Assembly: GCF_014201375.1 (NCBI RefSeq)
Contig: NZ_JACHDZ010000005.1
Span: 124,001-188,000 of the forward strand
Source of the DNA: Tunturiibacter empetritectus
GTDB lineage: Bacteria; Acidobacteriota; Terriglobia; Terriglobales; Acidobacteriaceae
Reading direction: 5' to 3'
DNA: 64,000 nt
Of this stretch, positions 53,754 to 62,616 are shown one piece after another. The position numbers were made by a program, and so were the translations under genes. The notes under the pieces are model-generated. The model worked only from the letters and a program-made list of their open reading frames with translations, was not told where the DNA came from and did no database searches. How positions within the stretch are numbered: the stretch's first letter is position 1; the number at the start of each line of letters is the position of its first letter.

Positions 53754-55026
53754 GCGCTCCCTCTCTTCCAGCAAGCACCGGCACGTTGACTGCGGAATGG
53801 CCAACCGCGCGCTTGCAACTGAAAGTCTGTTCGATCAAGGCAGAGTTGGCGAGGGCCGCTGCACCTCCCACACCGGCACCGGAGATCTTATGACTGTGCC
53901 ATCCCGACGTACGTCGATCCGTCAGCGTAAAAGCATTTGCTCCTTCGCCAAGCTGCTTTCCGATTAATTCGCTGGATGCCTGATTGGCGATATACAGTAC
54001 CGACTGCCTGGTGATTGCCGCAATCCTTTGCAGGCACTCAGTCATCGCGCTCGCCGATAGAGTTGAAACTCCATCGGAGCTAAAAGTGATGTCGATAGAG
54101 GCGTTCTGCGTAGCCGCCAGCGCAGATATAGGCAACAGTGCGACGTCAACATCTGAAAGAGTCTCTTGGGTCAGCGGCTTCTCCCCATATAGTAGAAAAG
54201 TTAAATGGGGAAACGCCTTCATCAGATGGTATGAGCTCAGAGCAATTCGCTCCGGAATGTCAAAATTAAAATAGGTTAGAGGTCGATGATCACGGAGAAG
54301 ATAGTAGGCGATAGCGCCGAAGCCGCCACCGATTTCCGCAACGGTCGAATGGGGTATGCAGAAGCGATCGCCTAAACCTGCCACCCGCTCCGCGCAATAG
54401 TGTGAGTACTCCGCTCCGACGGCGATATGCGTCCCGTCGATCACAACGCCAAACGGATTGCCGATTCCCGATCCGGCGAGGTCCTTCAGAGAGAAGCGGT
54501 CGCCCGTAAGATATTTCCAGTAGTCGAGTCGATATAAAACGTGGCTTAGATAAAAATGACGATAAATGTCTTTGACTTGCGGTCCAAAGTACGCAGTCGA
54601 CATTCCTTGAGGAGCAGCCAGCAAGCCGGCAGAGCAAGGATCGCGGTAGAAGTTTCGGTACATCGCTCCTAAAGCAACAGTGTCATGCTCAATGAGCATC
54701 CGGATCGATGGGCTCAAACTTCCTTGTCGCAGCCTTCGCACTGACTCCGACGCCAAATAGGCGCCAAGCACGGAATGCGGCTCGCTTTCGGCTTTATTAT
54801 AGGCTGCACAGATGCGTTCAAGAAGAGGTGTATCGTCAGACGCTTCATCAGTACGATTGGCGAAGCCAGCCGTAACCTGTTGCAGATCATAACGAGGATC
54901 TTTTTTGAAACGTCTTCGGCCGTGGTTGCCAAACCTCCACATGTGAACATGAGCAGCAAACCATGACTTCGCCTTCCTGGCGCTGCTAAGCGGATGACTT
55001 ATAACCGTCAAACTGGAGTTGGGCAT
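53737..55026 (-). CDS. Putative sugar O-methyltransferase, copy 1
   Basis: 429 residues. SAM-binding motif AEIGGGFGAIAYYLLRD near residue 235, then YFNFDIPERIALSSYHLM, as in the TIGR04371-like putative sugar O-methyltransferases. Strongly similar to the gene at 58250-59512 over ~350 residues (KDPRYDL, YRLDYWK, TGNPFGV or GIGNPFGV, YLLRD-P). The last ~45 residues (AGVGGAAALANSALIEQ) differ completely from the paralogue and may have been acquired by extension. It overlaps the ABC gene by 19 bases. Confidence 0.85.
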   Translation of the reverse strand: MPNSSLTVISHPLSSARKAKSWFAAHVHMWRFGNHGRRRFKKDPRYDLQQVTAGFANRTDEASDDTPLLERICAAYNKAESEPHSVLGAYLASESVRRLRQGSLSPSIRMLIEHDTVALGAMYRNFYRDPCSAGLLAAPQGMSTAYFGPQVKDIYRHFYLSHVLYRLDYWKYLTGDRFSLKDLAGSGIGNPFGVVIDGTHIAVGAEYSHYCAERVAGLGDRFCIPHSTVAEIGGGFGAIAYYLLRDHRPLTYFNFDIPERIALSSYHLMKAFPHLTFLLYGEKPLTQETLSDVDVALLPISALAATQNASIDITFSSDGVSTLSASAMTECLQRIAAITRQSVLYIANQASSELIGKQLGEGANAFTLTDRRTSGWHSHKISGAGVGGAAALANSALIEQTFSCKRAVGHSAVNVPVLAGREGAHGAWQ

Positions 55027-56858
55027 AGGTCTCCTTCGCCAGTCGCCACAAACAGGTTGCTTTCGAGCCCGTGTTGTCTCGTGTAGAAGTCATAGTAATG
55101 TCGCTGGAGCGTATACAAAGATTCATGCGTGCCACGTTCGACTATCTTCCCGCGATCAAGCACAAGAATCTGGTCTGCGCGCCGGATTGTGGAAAGCCGA
55201 TGAGCGATCACAAAAGTTGTTCTGCCCCTCATCAAAGCATTCAAACCTGCTTGGATCATCGCTTCCGATTCCGAGTCAAGCGAACTTGTGGCCTCATCGA
55301 GGATGAGAATGCGCGGATTAGCTAGAATGGCGCGAGCAATGGAGATTCGCTGGCGCTGTCCCCCCGAAAGCCGGATTCCCCTTTCGCCCACGACTGTCTC
55401 ATACTGATCCGGAAGCCGCTCTACGAATTCATCCACGCGGGCGATACGGCAAGCCTCGAGCCACTCTTCTCTATGTGCGCCAGGACGGCTGAATAGGACG
55501 TTTTCGCGGATGCTCCCATCGAACAAAAATGTATCCTGCAGCACCACGCCCAGTTGTTGGCGATAGCTGTCGAGTCGCACGGTTGACAAGTCGACGTCAT
55601 CGATAAAGATCTGGCCGCTAACTGGAATATAAAAGCCGCAAATCAGCGAGATAATTGTAGATTTACCAGCCCCAGAAGCGCCGACCAGCGCGGTCACGGT
55701 ACCTGGATCGGCCTCGAACTGAACCCCATGCAATACAGCCTTGCCGGTTGTGTAAGTAAATGAGACACCCCTGAAAACGACGCTACCTTGGATTGGGCCA
55801 ATCATTTGGGTACGGCATATCTCACTATCCTCACTAGGTTCTCTTAGGAGGACCGCGGTACGGTGAAGTTTGGCGATGGACTCCATAAGTTGACTTCCGA
55901 CACTAACGAGGAGCGCAATGGGAGCCACCATAAAGGCCAGCAGCATGATGAACTCCACATAACTGCCGACGTCTAAACGGTGTCCCTTCACCTCCAGGGC
56001 CCCGAGATACATGATCAGGCCGCCAACTATGCCAAACAGAATAGTAGACGCCAGCGACATCCATGATTGTGCCCTGATGGAGCTCACATGGTTCTTAAGG
56101 ATGCGCTCAGCGCCATTGGCAAACACATTGGCCTCGCTAGCTTCGGCGCGGTAGCCCTTTACTACACGCACAGCTGCAAGCGATTCGGTTAAGCGCCCCG
56201 CTACCTCAGCAGTTAGTTTGGAGCGCTCATGAAAGATCGGCCGCGTAACGCCGAATGCAGTCTTAAGAAAGAACCCGAACCCGATCAGAATGCAGAAAGT
56301 CAACATTGTCATCAAGGTGCTGATGCGTAAGAGAAGGGCAAGAGCGATGATCGCGGTCAGCATACCTCCTGCCAAATCCACGAGGCCTGCGCCTACCAGG
56401 TCACGTACACCTTCCGCATCGTTCATAATGCGAGCGGTGAGATCTCCCGCGCGACTGCCATCGTAAAACGAGATGGGGAGGCGCCCAATGTGATTCTGAA
56501 CTTGTTTCCGGAGGTCCGCAATCAAACGCTGACCAGCGATGGACAGCTTTTGTGAAAGAAAAAAAGTAGTGACACCCTGAATGCATGTCGCCCCAGCGAC
56601 GGCACCAATGATAAGAGCTAACTTATCGAAATGATGTCCGTACATCACATCGTTGACTAAGTAACGGAAAGCGACGGGAACTGCGAGGCTACATATGCGG
56701 TTAACTATCATCAACGCAAAACAACCAAAGATCAGCCAGCGAAATGGCTTGACGAGCATCCAGATCTCAGGAATTACCGTGACAAGTTCCGGCTTCCATC
56801 CGCGGTCCGACGCATGTAGAGTGCCCTTGTCGCTGGATAATCTGGAAGGAGGCTTCAT
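55008..56858 (-). CDS. ABC exporter, fused permease and ATPase
   Basis: 616 residues. Six membrane helices (residues ~40-330) are followed by an ATPase with Walker A GASGAGKST, signature LSGGQRQR, Walker B ILILDEATSSLD and H-loop IAHRLST. MsbA/LmrA-type half transporter that works as a homodimer. There is no N-terminal C39 peptidase domain, so it does not itself remove a double-Gly leader. The likely role is export of the cluster product and self-resistance. ATGA overlap with the PhyH gene upstream. Confidence 0.93.
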   Translation of the reverse strand: MKPPSRLSSDKGTLHASDRGWKPELVTVIPEIWMLVKPFRWLIFGCFALMIVNRICSLAVPVAFRYLVNDVMYGHHFDKLALIIGAVAGATCIQGVTTFFLSQKLSIAGQRLIADLRKQVQNHIGRLPISFYDGSRAGDLTARIMNDAEGVRDLVGAGLVDLAGGMLTAIIALALLLRISTLMTMLTFCILIGFGFFLKTAFGVTRPIFHERSKLTAEVAGRLTESLAAVRVVKGYRAEASEANVFANGAERILKNHVSSIRAQSWMSLASTILFGIVGGLIMYLGALEVKGHRLDVGSYVEFIMLLAFMVAPIALLVSVGSQLMESIAKLHRTAVLLREPSEDSEICRTQMIGPIQGSVVFRGVSFTYTTGKAVLHGVQFEADPGTVTALVGASGAGKSTIISLICGFYIPVSGQIFIDDVDLSTVRLDSYRQQLGVVLQDTFLFDGSIRENVLFSRPGAHREEWLEACRIARVDEFVERLPDQYETVVGERGIRLSGGQRQRISIARAILANPRILILDEATSSLDSESEAMIQAGLNALMRGRTTFVIAHRLSTIRRADQILVLDRGKIVERGTHESLYTLQRHYYDFYTRQHGLESNLFVATGEGDLCPTPV

Positions 56859-57877
56859 AAGCCCTCGTGTCCCGGATTCTGCGGCAGAGCAAGCCCGCTC
56901 GACAGAGAGCCGTAATCAACTTCTGAGATAGTATCGAGTGGCATCTGAAGCTTGATCTGGTTCAGAATTCTGCCGTAACGTACTCGCATTTGCTCAGTAT
57001 CGGCGGTATCGACAAGCGTTGTCAGCTCGTCAATCGACGGCTTGAATTTCAGAGGCAGGTGCTTCCAGAAGTACTTAAGATCCTTCGACAGCCAATGGGC
57101 GTAGGTGCTTTCCCATGAGCGATCGTTCGAGCCAGGGAACACAAAGTTTGCAGGATTTGAGATGTGCGAGTAATCCTGAAACCTGCAATCCATAGAGATT
57201 CGGAGTTGACCGGAAGTGTTTGGAGAGGCGGAGTGAACTGTTAAGCTATGGAAGATCAGCGCATCTCCAGCATTGATCGCCCCGTTCACCCATTCTCTGC
57301 CTCGTGCACTACCTTTTGAGATCACTCCAGCGTCAGGATCGGCGTCTTGCAGGCCGAAATGATGGGAACCCTCCAGGACCTGCAGCGGACCGAGCTCAGC
57401 CGGACAGTCGTGAAGTGGCAGCCATGCCGTAAAGCAGTTTGTATCACCTCCAACAGCTAAGTGGTCCTGATGTGCATGAATCACGAATCGATCGCAATTA
57501 GGAAAGATCAATCGAGCGATCGGTTTCGGGTGAACAAGCAGCTTCGGGCCAACCACCAAACGCATCACCTCGCGAAGTTTTGAGTGATGAGCAAAAGAGT
57601 GAAAAGCTTCGAGATTGAAGACTTTTTCGTATACTCGCTTGAAAGCAGGATCAGATTCGCCGCAGGCCGCATTTGGGTTGGCTGCTCGCACCATGGGTTG
57701 CTGATTTGGCAGCAGCCAGCCTTCGTCGGAGAGAATCTGCACGATCTGGCGCAGCAAATTCTCAATGTCTTCAAATGGCAGGAATTGCCTGATGAGCACG
57801 TAGCCGCGCGAATCCAATTCACTCTTTACATAAGCTGAATCCACGTGACTAGCGTCGATTTCGCGGAATGACTCCAT
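56855..57877 (-). CDS. Phytanoyl-CoA dioxygenase (PhyH) family Fe(II)/2-oxoglutarate oxygenase
   Basis: 340 residues from the ATG at 57877, with AGAGGTC upstream. The iron triad is His and Asp in HAHQDHLAVGG and His in FHSLTVHSASPN; the 2-oxoglutarate-binding Arg is in QLRISMDCRFQ. Natural-product clusters often use this family for hydroxylation, epoxidation or halogenation; the Asp ligand excludes halogenase chemistry. It is the first gene of a leftward run with the exporter and methyltransferase. Repeat site 3 (57986-58018) lies about 110 bp upstream. Confidence 0.92.
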   Translation of the reverse strand: MESFREIDASHVDSAYVKSELDSRGYVLIRQFLPFEDIENLLRQIVQILSDEGWLLPNQQPMVRAANPNAACGESDPAFKRVYEKVFNLEAFHSFAHHSKLREVMRLVVGPKLLVHPKPIARLIFPNCDRFVIHAHQDHLAVGGDTNCFTAWLPLHDCPAELGPLQVLEGSHHFGLQDADPDAGVISKGSARGREWVNGAINAGDALIFHSLTVHSASPNTSGQLRISMDCRFQDYSHISNPANFVFPGSNDRSWESTYAHWLSKDLKYFWKHLPLKFKPSIDELTTLVDTADTEQMRVRYGRILNQIKLQMPLDTISEVDYGSLSSGLALPQNPGHEGL

Positions 57878-57985
57878 CTAATGACCTCTAGTTCGTTGTC
57901 CTCTGGATCACGACAAACACACTAGCGCTCGTAGTTCATCGGCGTACCAACAGACCTCCAAAGCATATGGTCGGTGCTGCTATCG

Positions 57986-58018
57986 TTTGTCATCGAGTTG
58001 TCACTTCATTGTCTTTTC
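57986..58018. promoter_or_regulatory. Triple direct repeat, 11-bp period (site 3)
   Basis: TTTGTCA (57986), GTTGTCA (57997) and ATTGTCT (58008) at exact 11-bp steps, between the leftward PhyH operon and the rightward methyltransferase gene. The rest of 57878-58249 shows a 29-codon frame (58027-58116) with three Cys but without ribosome-binding site. Confidence 0.75.
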
Positions 58019-58249
58019 GGATCTTTATGCATCGCGAGGTATGCCATCCTGCCCGATCGAATCGGGTCCCAACTTGCTCATGCAAGAAACCTCGACAATG
58101 GAATGAAGACATTTAGACAATCTAGCGACAAGTAGAAAATAGCTACGCGCATATCTTGGGAAAGACGCTGCAAATTGAGAATCGGCCAGGGGATAAAGGA
58201 AGCTGTGAGCGTCTGCCCATCATCTCAAGCGTCTCGACTAACTTGCTAC

Positions 58250-59512
58250 ATGAACGGCAATATAAAATTAGTTTCGAAGTATCTACGCAATCCGGTTCGA
58301 ACGCTGAGATCCGCAGGCATCAGGTGGCGGACGGCGTGGGCAAATCGGGAGCTTCTGTATCGAGGCGGTAATTACTTCAGAGGTGATCCCCGATACGATC
58401 TTGATGGCGTCACTCGCGGGTTTAGGGATCGCATCGGTGACAACGGCTCCGATCGGCCATTACTGCAAAGGATTTGCAGGGCCTACTCCCTGGCAATGAG
58501 TCGGGAACAGGTTGCATCGGCGAAATACGATCCAACCCCTTGGTGGCAGCAACACCGCGATCACACGCTTGAGCCTGTGATGCGGGCTTTGGCTTCGCAC
58601 GACCTCGATATATTGCAGAAGATGTACGAGAACTTCTTCCGCGATGAGTGTTCAACGGGGCTGCTCCCCGTGCAACGGGTGAAAAACAATTATTTCGGTC
58701 ATGTCATTACCGACTTCTACCGCCGTCTGTATTTGGTCGATGCCCTTTATCGCCTGGACTACTGGAAGGCGGAGACAAGCGGCTGTTATACGATCGGCGA
58801 TCTGGCTGGCCCGGCGACAGGAAACCCCTTCGGCGTTGCTCTGGGGGATACCCTTGTCAGAGTAGGCTCTGAGTACCAACACTACTGTGCACAGAGAATT
58901 GCCCGGCTTCTGCACGGTCACGCCACGATCGCCGAGATCGGCGGTGGGTTTGGTGGAATGGCATATTATCTTCTTCGCGATCGCCCAGGAACAACTTACA
59001 TTGATTTCGATGTGCCAGAAAGCATATCTCTCACATCGTATTACCTGCTCAAAAACTTTCCGCACCTCAAGATTGTTTTGTACGGAGAGGCAGAGTTGAC
59101 CTCTGATACGATCCGGCAGGCCGACATCGTCCTAATGCCATTAGTCGAGCTTGCGCATCTGCCGAACGACATAGTCGATCTTAGCTTCAGCTCACATGCC
59201 ATGTCAGATCTCGCACCGGAAGTCATGCCCGAGTACTTATGCGACATTGCCCGGATCACACGAAATCATTTTCTCTATGTAGGAACCGAAATCTCCGCAG
59301 CGAGAATTGTGGATTTCTCCGAAGCTATGCCTAGTCAATTTATATTGTTGGAGTCACGTCAGTCCGGCTGGAACCGTCATATCGCGCCCAACGCTGGTCA
59401 CGTGGAATGTATCTACCAAATTAGTTGTTCATCTTCACCCATACCCCCGTCTGAACAGGCTAGTCCGGGAACCAAACGCTCATGTTGGGACAAAGAAGTG
59501 ACAAATCGGTAA
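58250..59512 (+). CDS. Putative sugar O-methyltransferase, copy 2
   Basis: 420 residues from the ATG at 58250, chosen because its distance to the shared motif DPRYDL then matches the paralogue at 53737-55026. SAM motif AEIGGGFGGMAYYLLRD, then YIDFDVPESISLTSYYLL. It lies alone on the plus strand, divergent from the operon that carries its sister. Two copies probably methylate different hydroxyl positions of a sugar or sugar-like acceptor, which would fit the GT87-like protein nearby. Confidence 0.87.
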   Translation: MNGNIKLVSKYLRNPVRTLRSAGIRWRTAWANRELLYRGGNYFRGDPRYDLDGVTRGFRDRIGDNGSDRPLLQRICRAYSLAMSREQVASAKYDPTPWWQQHRDHTLEPVMRALASHDLDILQKMYENFFRDECSTGLLPVQRVKNNYFGHVITDFYRRLYLVDALYRLDYWKAETSGCYTIGDLAGPATGNPFGVALGDTLVRVGSEYQHYCAQRIARLLHGHATIAEIGGGFGGMAYYLLRDRPGTTYIDFDVPESISLTSYYLLKNFPHLKIVLYGEAELTSDTIRQADIVLMPLVELAHLPNDIVDLSFSSHAMSDLAPEVMPEYLCDIARITRNHFLYVGTEISAARIVDFSEAMPSQFILLESRQSGWNRHIAPNAGHVECIYQISCSSSPIPPSEQASPGTKRSCWDKEVTNR

Positions 59513-59516
59513 CAAC
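59488..59516. promoter_or_regulatory. Triple direct repeat, 11-bp period (site 4)
   Basis: Plus strand: GGACAAA (59488), TGACAAA (59499) and TAACAAC (59510), each 11 bp apart. The site spans the stop codon of the methyltransferase gene and lies ~150 bp before the HPr-kinase-like gene, in the orientation TGACAAA toward that gene. Confidence 0.65.
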
Positions 59517-59563
59517 ACGCAAAAAGACTCTGTTCATAATCAGCTTGAATGCAGCACGAGCAT

Positions 59564-59668
59564 ATGACAAAGCGACTTCATAAATCCGACATGAGCATCT
59601 CCTGTGCGCAACCCTTCGGAGCGCCGAATACTTCTCGGCCTCACGAAGATAAAGGAACCCAAATATGA
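59564..59668 (+). CDS. Possible 34-residue peptide gene, coupled to the kinase-like gene
   Basis: ATG at 59564 and TGA at 59666-59668; the stop overlaps the ATG of the next gene as ATGA. The peptide starts MTKRLHKSDMSISC and has a C-terminal half rich in Pro, Ser, Gly and charged residues. The coupling is the chief argument; the ribosome-binding site is weak (CGAG). If real it could be a leader or a precursor peptide for the cluster. Confidence 0.3.
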   Translation: MTKRLHKSDMSISCAQPFGAPNTSRPHEDKGTQI

Positions 59669-60669
59669 CGATCCAGGAGATCGAACTGGCGTGTGACAAC
59701 TCACAGCCATTGGACTTTTCCAGGCCCGAACTCCCGAAACCCGAGCTCTCACTGACAAGAGAATTCTATCCATATGGATTTCCCGTCGAAGTCAGGACCA
59801 ACTCAGTCGACGTGTTAGAGGTGCTGGAGGGTATTTGGGGGAAATTCGAGCAGCGATATTACACAACTCCCATCTCCTCCGAAGTGCACTTGGTGACGAG
59901 CGATTCTCTCGACTGTCCGCCCCTGCCGGTGTACCGCCTTATGTCACCATTATTTATCAGTATCGCGGATAAAGATAACTACAGCATCGTCGATATGGAG
60001 CGGCATACAGCGCAGATATGTCTTTCGGATGCAGCCCTCCGTCACAAGCTGTACGCAGGATATTACTTCCTCGGAACTCCGGTCTCCTGCATTGCGTCCT
60101 GTCACACAACACCGGTACATGCAGGGTGTGTAGCCCTGAACGGGCGCGGTGTGCTGCTGTGTGGAGACTCAGGAGCAGGCAAATCTACATTGTCCTACGC
60201 ATGCGCGCGAAAGGGATGGACGTACGTCTCCGACGATGGAAGTTATCTATTGAGCGGCGGCAAAGATCGCGTAGTTACAGGCAACTGCCATCAGGTAAGG
60301 TTCCGGCCGACCGCGGCGGAGCTGTTTCCGGAGATCGGAGAGCTCAAGATGATGCCACGAGCAGCCGGTAAACCATCCGTAGAGATGCAGACATCAATGA
60401 TCCCGGGATTGACCTGTGCTCAGGCAACGAAGGTCGACTTCATCGTGTTCTTGAATCGTCGTTCGGAAGGTAGGCAGGGTCTTGTACCCTATCGCAAGGA
60501 CGTGACGCGCAACTTTATGCGCCAGATGCTATTCGGACCACCAGATACACGCGATCGGCAACATGCGGCTATCGAACAATTGTTGACCGCCGAAGTCTTC
60601 GAGCTGCGGTACAAGGATCTGAACTGGGCAGTTCATCGGCTGGAGAAGCTGGTTCACGACGGACAGTAG
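59665..60669 (+). CDS. HPr-kinase-like P-loop protein
   Basis: 334 residues. A C-terminal HPr kinase-like domain has Walker A LLCGDSGAGKSTLSYACA near residue 165 and the acidic YVSDDGSYLL. The N-terminal ~140 residues are beta-rich as in the HprK-related group. Such proteins occur in lasso-peptide clusters as peptide kinases and in exosortase/polysaccharide loci. No HPr or other PTS gene is seen. A nucleotidyltransferase-fold gene (62617-63879), a frequent companion, lies 2 kb downstream. ATG after a possible coupled peptide ORF. Confidence 0.8.
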   Translation: MTIQEIELACDNSQPLDFSRPELPKPELSLTREFYPYGFPVEVRTNSVDVLEVLEGIWGKFEQRYYTTPISSEVHLVTSDSLDCPPLPVYRLMSPLFISIADKDNYSIVDMERHTAQICLSDAALRHKLYAGYYFLGTPVSCIASCHTTPVHAGCVALNGRGVLLCGDSGAGKSTLSYACARKGWTYVSDDGSYLLSGGKDRVVTGNCHQVRFRPTAAELFPEIGELKMMPRAAGKPSVEMQTSMIPGLTCAQATKVDFIVFLNRRSEGRQGLVPYRKDVTRNFMRQMLFGPPDTRDRQHAAIEQLLTAEVFELRYKDLNWAVHRLEKLVHDGQ

Positions 60670-60910
60670 TGGATTTTGCTTCTACATCTGCCCATGTTAA
60701 TCGGCAAAAGCAGAGACGCCATCCCTGACCCCTACGATCTCACAAAGCATAAACAACCGGGCAATCCACCTTCGCCGAAGATTTGAAGAACGCAATTCAG
60801 CCAGAGAGCAAAATTATGTTGCAAGCCAATCCAGCATTTCAATCGACGCGGAGAATACACATTTTCGAAGTCTGGACAGATCGCGAGTGCCACTGAGACA
60901 TGTCAGCTTG

Positions 60911-61225
60911 TTAGGGATTTAGAAAGCGTAGGAGCTCTTGTTCATCGTGCTGACTTAGCGATGCCCGCACACGCATGTGGCGCACCACCGTGCCCGATAT
61001 ATTGGGCGAGAACCCATCAGGTGCCGTATGGCATCGCGAACAGTTCTGTGCGAAGATGCGATCGCCCTCACTATGGGGTATCGGCGAGTTTTGTTTCGTG
61101 GATGCTTTCTGCTCAACGTGTGCGGAGGCTGGCTGATTCCCTTGAGGCTTAGTTTGCGCCGCCAGAAACGGCGTAAGGAGCGCACTTAGACCAAAAGCAT
61201 AAGCGAGAAGATGTGTCTGACTCAT
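60911..61225 (-). CDS. Small exported c-type cytochrome
   Basis: 104 residues with a signal peptide ending near LAAQ, a Gln/Ser/Pro-rich spacer, then one haem-binding motif CSRCHT near residue 62 and a Met in VVRHMRVRASL as possible sixth ligand. Likely periplasmic electron carrier. It is the second gene after the beta-barrel gene, overlapping it by one base (TAATG). The 240 bp downstream (60670-60910) carry two tiny open frames without support. Confidence 0.85.
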   Translation of the reverse strand: MSQTHLLAYAFGLSALLTPFLAAQTKPQGNQPASAHVEQKASTKQNSPIPHSEGDRIFAQNCSRCHTAPDGFSPNISGTVVRHMRVRASLSQHDEQELLRFLNP

Positions 61226-62289
61226 TATTGTTTTCCTTTCCAGGCCGGGAAGAGGAACCGATATACGATTCCGATCTCCCAGATGTTGACATTTCCGCTG
61301 GAAGAGAACTGTCGCGAATAGCTTGTGAGAATTCTCGTATTGTGCGGTAGGTTATAGTCCAGGCCGAAGTCTGCACGCTGTGTGTTGATTGCTGGCAAAC
61401 TATCGCTCGCTACGTTGTCGATTCGAAACGTCTGCTGAATACGAAAGATAGGCTCCAGTCTGCCGATCCAGCTATCAAGTCCCCCGAAGTTTGTGGGTCG
61501 ATAATCAGCTTCCACCCAATAGCCCTGTGCGTGCTGACCGCGAGCCCACTCTGAACGCAAACGAAAGGTGCTATCCTTGGGCTCCCACCAGACATGCGTT
61601 CCGTAGAAGTTCTCGTGAGTGCCTTGCAAAAGCCGTCCATAAGAAAAACCTACTTCCAGACGTTTCTCGGGCAGATAAAGGCTCACCCGTCCACCCGAAG
61701 AGCGTTTTGAATTAAACTGTTCGTTCCCACTTCGCGCAGAGAAGTATGCAGCATAGTCAATGGAGAAGTTACGCCGTGAGACTGCGGATCCTCGCAACTG
61801 ACCGCCGAGACCAACTCCTGTGGTCATAACTCCTAGCGTTTGGATCAATGGTCCATCCTGAAAATTATTGATCCAAATTGGAGATAGCCGTTCGTTGTAG
61901 GTTCCGAATGGGGTCAAGAAACTCCCGCCCACAACGGTCACATGCGGAGAAGCAATGTAATCGCCCTGAAGATAGGTCAACCCAATGAAATGACTGTGGT
62001 CATAGCCGGGCTGACCGCCAGTTTTCGGTGTAAAGTCCTCGAGCAGTGCCGCTCGAGACTCGATGAGAAAGTGATCTCCGATTGGTGCGGCTAACAAGGG
62101 CGAAATGATCGGTAAATAGGTTGTACTCCCCCCGGTGGTGTTTGTGAAAAAACCAACACCGCCGGAGATTAGCGGCGTGTCCTGGGCTCTGCCGTACTGG
62201 GTAGCGAAGAGTACGACCACACTGAATAGGAGCGGTCTCGCAGACCATAGTGATTTGAAGAAACGAAAATCTCGTCGGGGGGACGGCAT
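61225..62289 (-). CDS. Outer-membrane beta-barrel protein
   Basis: 354 residues with a signal peptide (LLFSVVVLFATQYGRAQ). The mature part consists of alternating amphipathic strands (RVSLYLPEKRLEVGFSYGR, TRILTSYSRQF) and ends in YRFLFPAWKGKQ, with an aromatic near the C-terminus as in outer-membrane barrels. No known porin family is evident. Operon partner of the small cytochrome c. Direct repeats (site 5) lie ~55-70 bp upstream. Confidence 0.75.
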   Translation of the reverse strand: MPSPRRDFRFFKSLWSARPLLFSVVVLFATQYGRAQDTPLISGGVGFFTNTTGGSTTYLPIISPLLAAPIGDHFLIESRAALLEDFTPKTGGQPGYDHSHFIGLTYLQGDYIASPHVTVVGGSFLTPFGTYNERLSPIWINNFQDGPLIQTLGVMTTGVGLGGQLRGSAVSRRNFSIDYAAYFSARSGNEQFNSKRSSGGRVSLYLPEKRLEVGFSYGRLLQGTHENFYGTHVWWEPKDSTFRLRSEWARGQHAQGYWVEADYRPTNFGGLDSWIGRLEPIFRIQQTFRIDNVASDSLPAINTQRADFGLDYNLPHNTRILTSYSRQFSSSGNVNIWEIGIVYRFLFPAWKGKQ

Positions 62290-62342
62290 AGATGCAACTG
62301 TAGTTACGTCTCCAACCGGATGTGTCTCAGGCTCGTATGTCC

Positions 62343-62360
62343 TTTGTCAAAAGTTTGTCA
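62343..62360. promoter_or_regulatory. Double direct repeat, 11-bp period (site 5)
   Basis: TTTGTCA at 62343 and 62354, exactly 11 bp apart and both perfect matches to the consensus. It precedes the leftward beta-barrel gene. No third unit in phase was seen on either side. Confidence 0.6.
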
Positions 62361-62485
62361 TGCAACACCAAGCGAGTTTTCTGACGTGCGCCCCAGGGTA
62401 TCGAGGCCCAGCGGCTCGACCTAAAACGTGTCCGTATTCACTGACTTGTATGCCCGGCAATCGAAGCCGATCGGCGAGATAAAAA

Positions 62486-62514
62486 TGACAATTGACTTAC
62501 AGCCCCATGACAAA
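62486..62514. promoter_or_regulatory. Triple direct repeat, 11-bp period (site 6)
   Basis: TGACAAT (62486), a degenerate TTACAGC (62497) and TGACAAA (62508). It reads toward the rightward nucleotidyltransferase-fold gene, ~105 bp upstream. The central unit is weak, so support depends on the outer two being 22 bp apart. Confidence 0.5.
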
Positions 62515-62616
62515 CGTCCCTGGAATCTTTCCTACAGTTGAAGTCACCAATGCAGGTTGGCGAGCGGCTCGCGGCGTCGCGGAACAGCTTGGTATTTGTC
62601 TTGGTTCCGAGTCCGC

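Noticed and set aside
60690..60900. Two tiny frames (about 60694-60786 and 60814-60897) as peptide precursors
   Set aside because: No ribosome-binding site of quality, no Gly-Gly, Cys-rich core or other precursor feature, and no coupling to a neighbour.
48711..62514. Direct repeats interpreted as true Pho boxes
   Set aside because: The heptamer and 11-bp period agree, but the repeats read TGACAAA toward the genes, opposite to the usual CTGTCAT direction in enterobacterial promoters, and no phosphate genes are nearby. A PhoB link is left open, not claimed.
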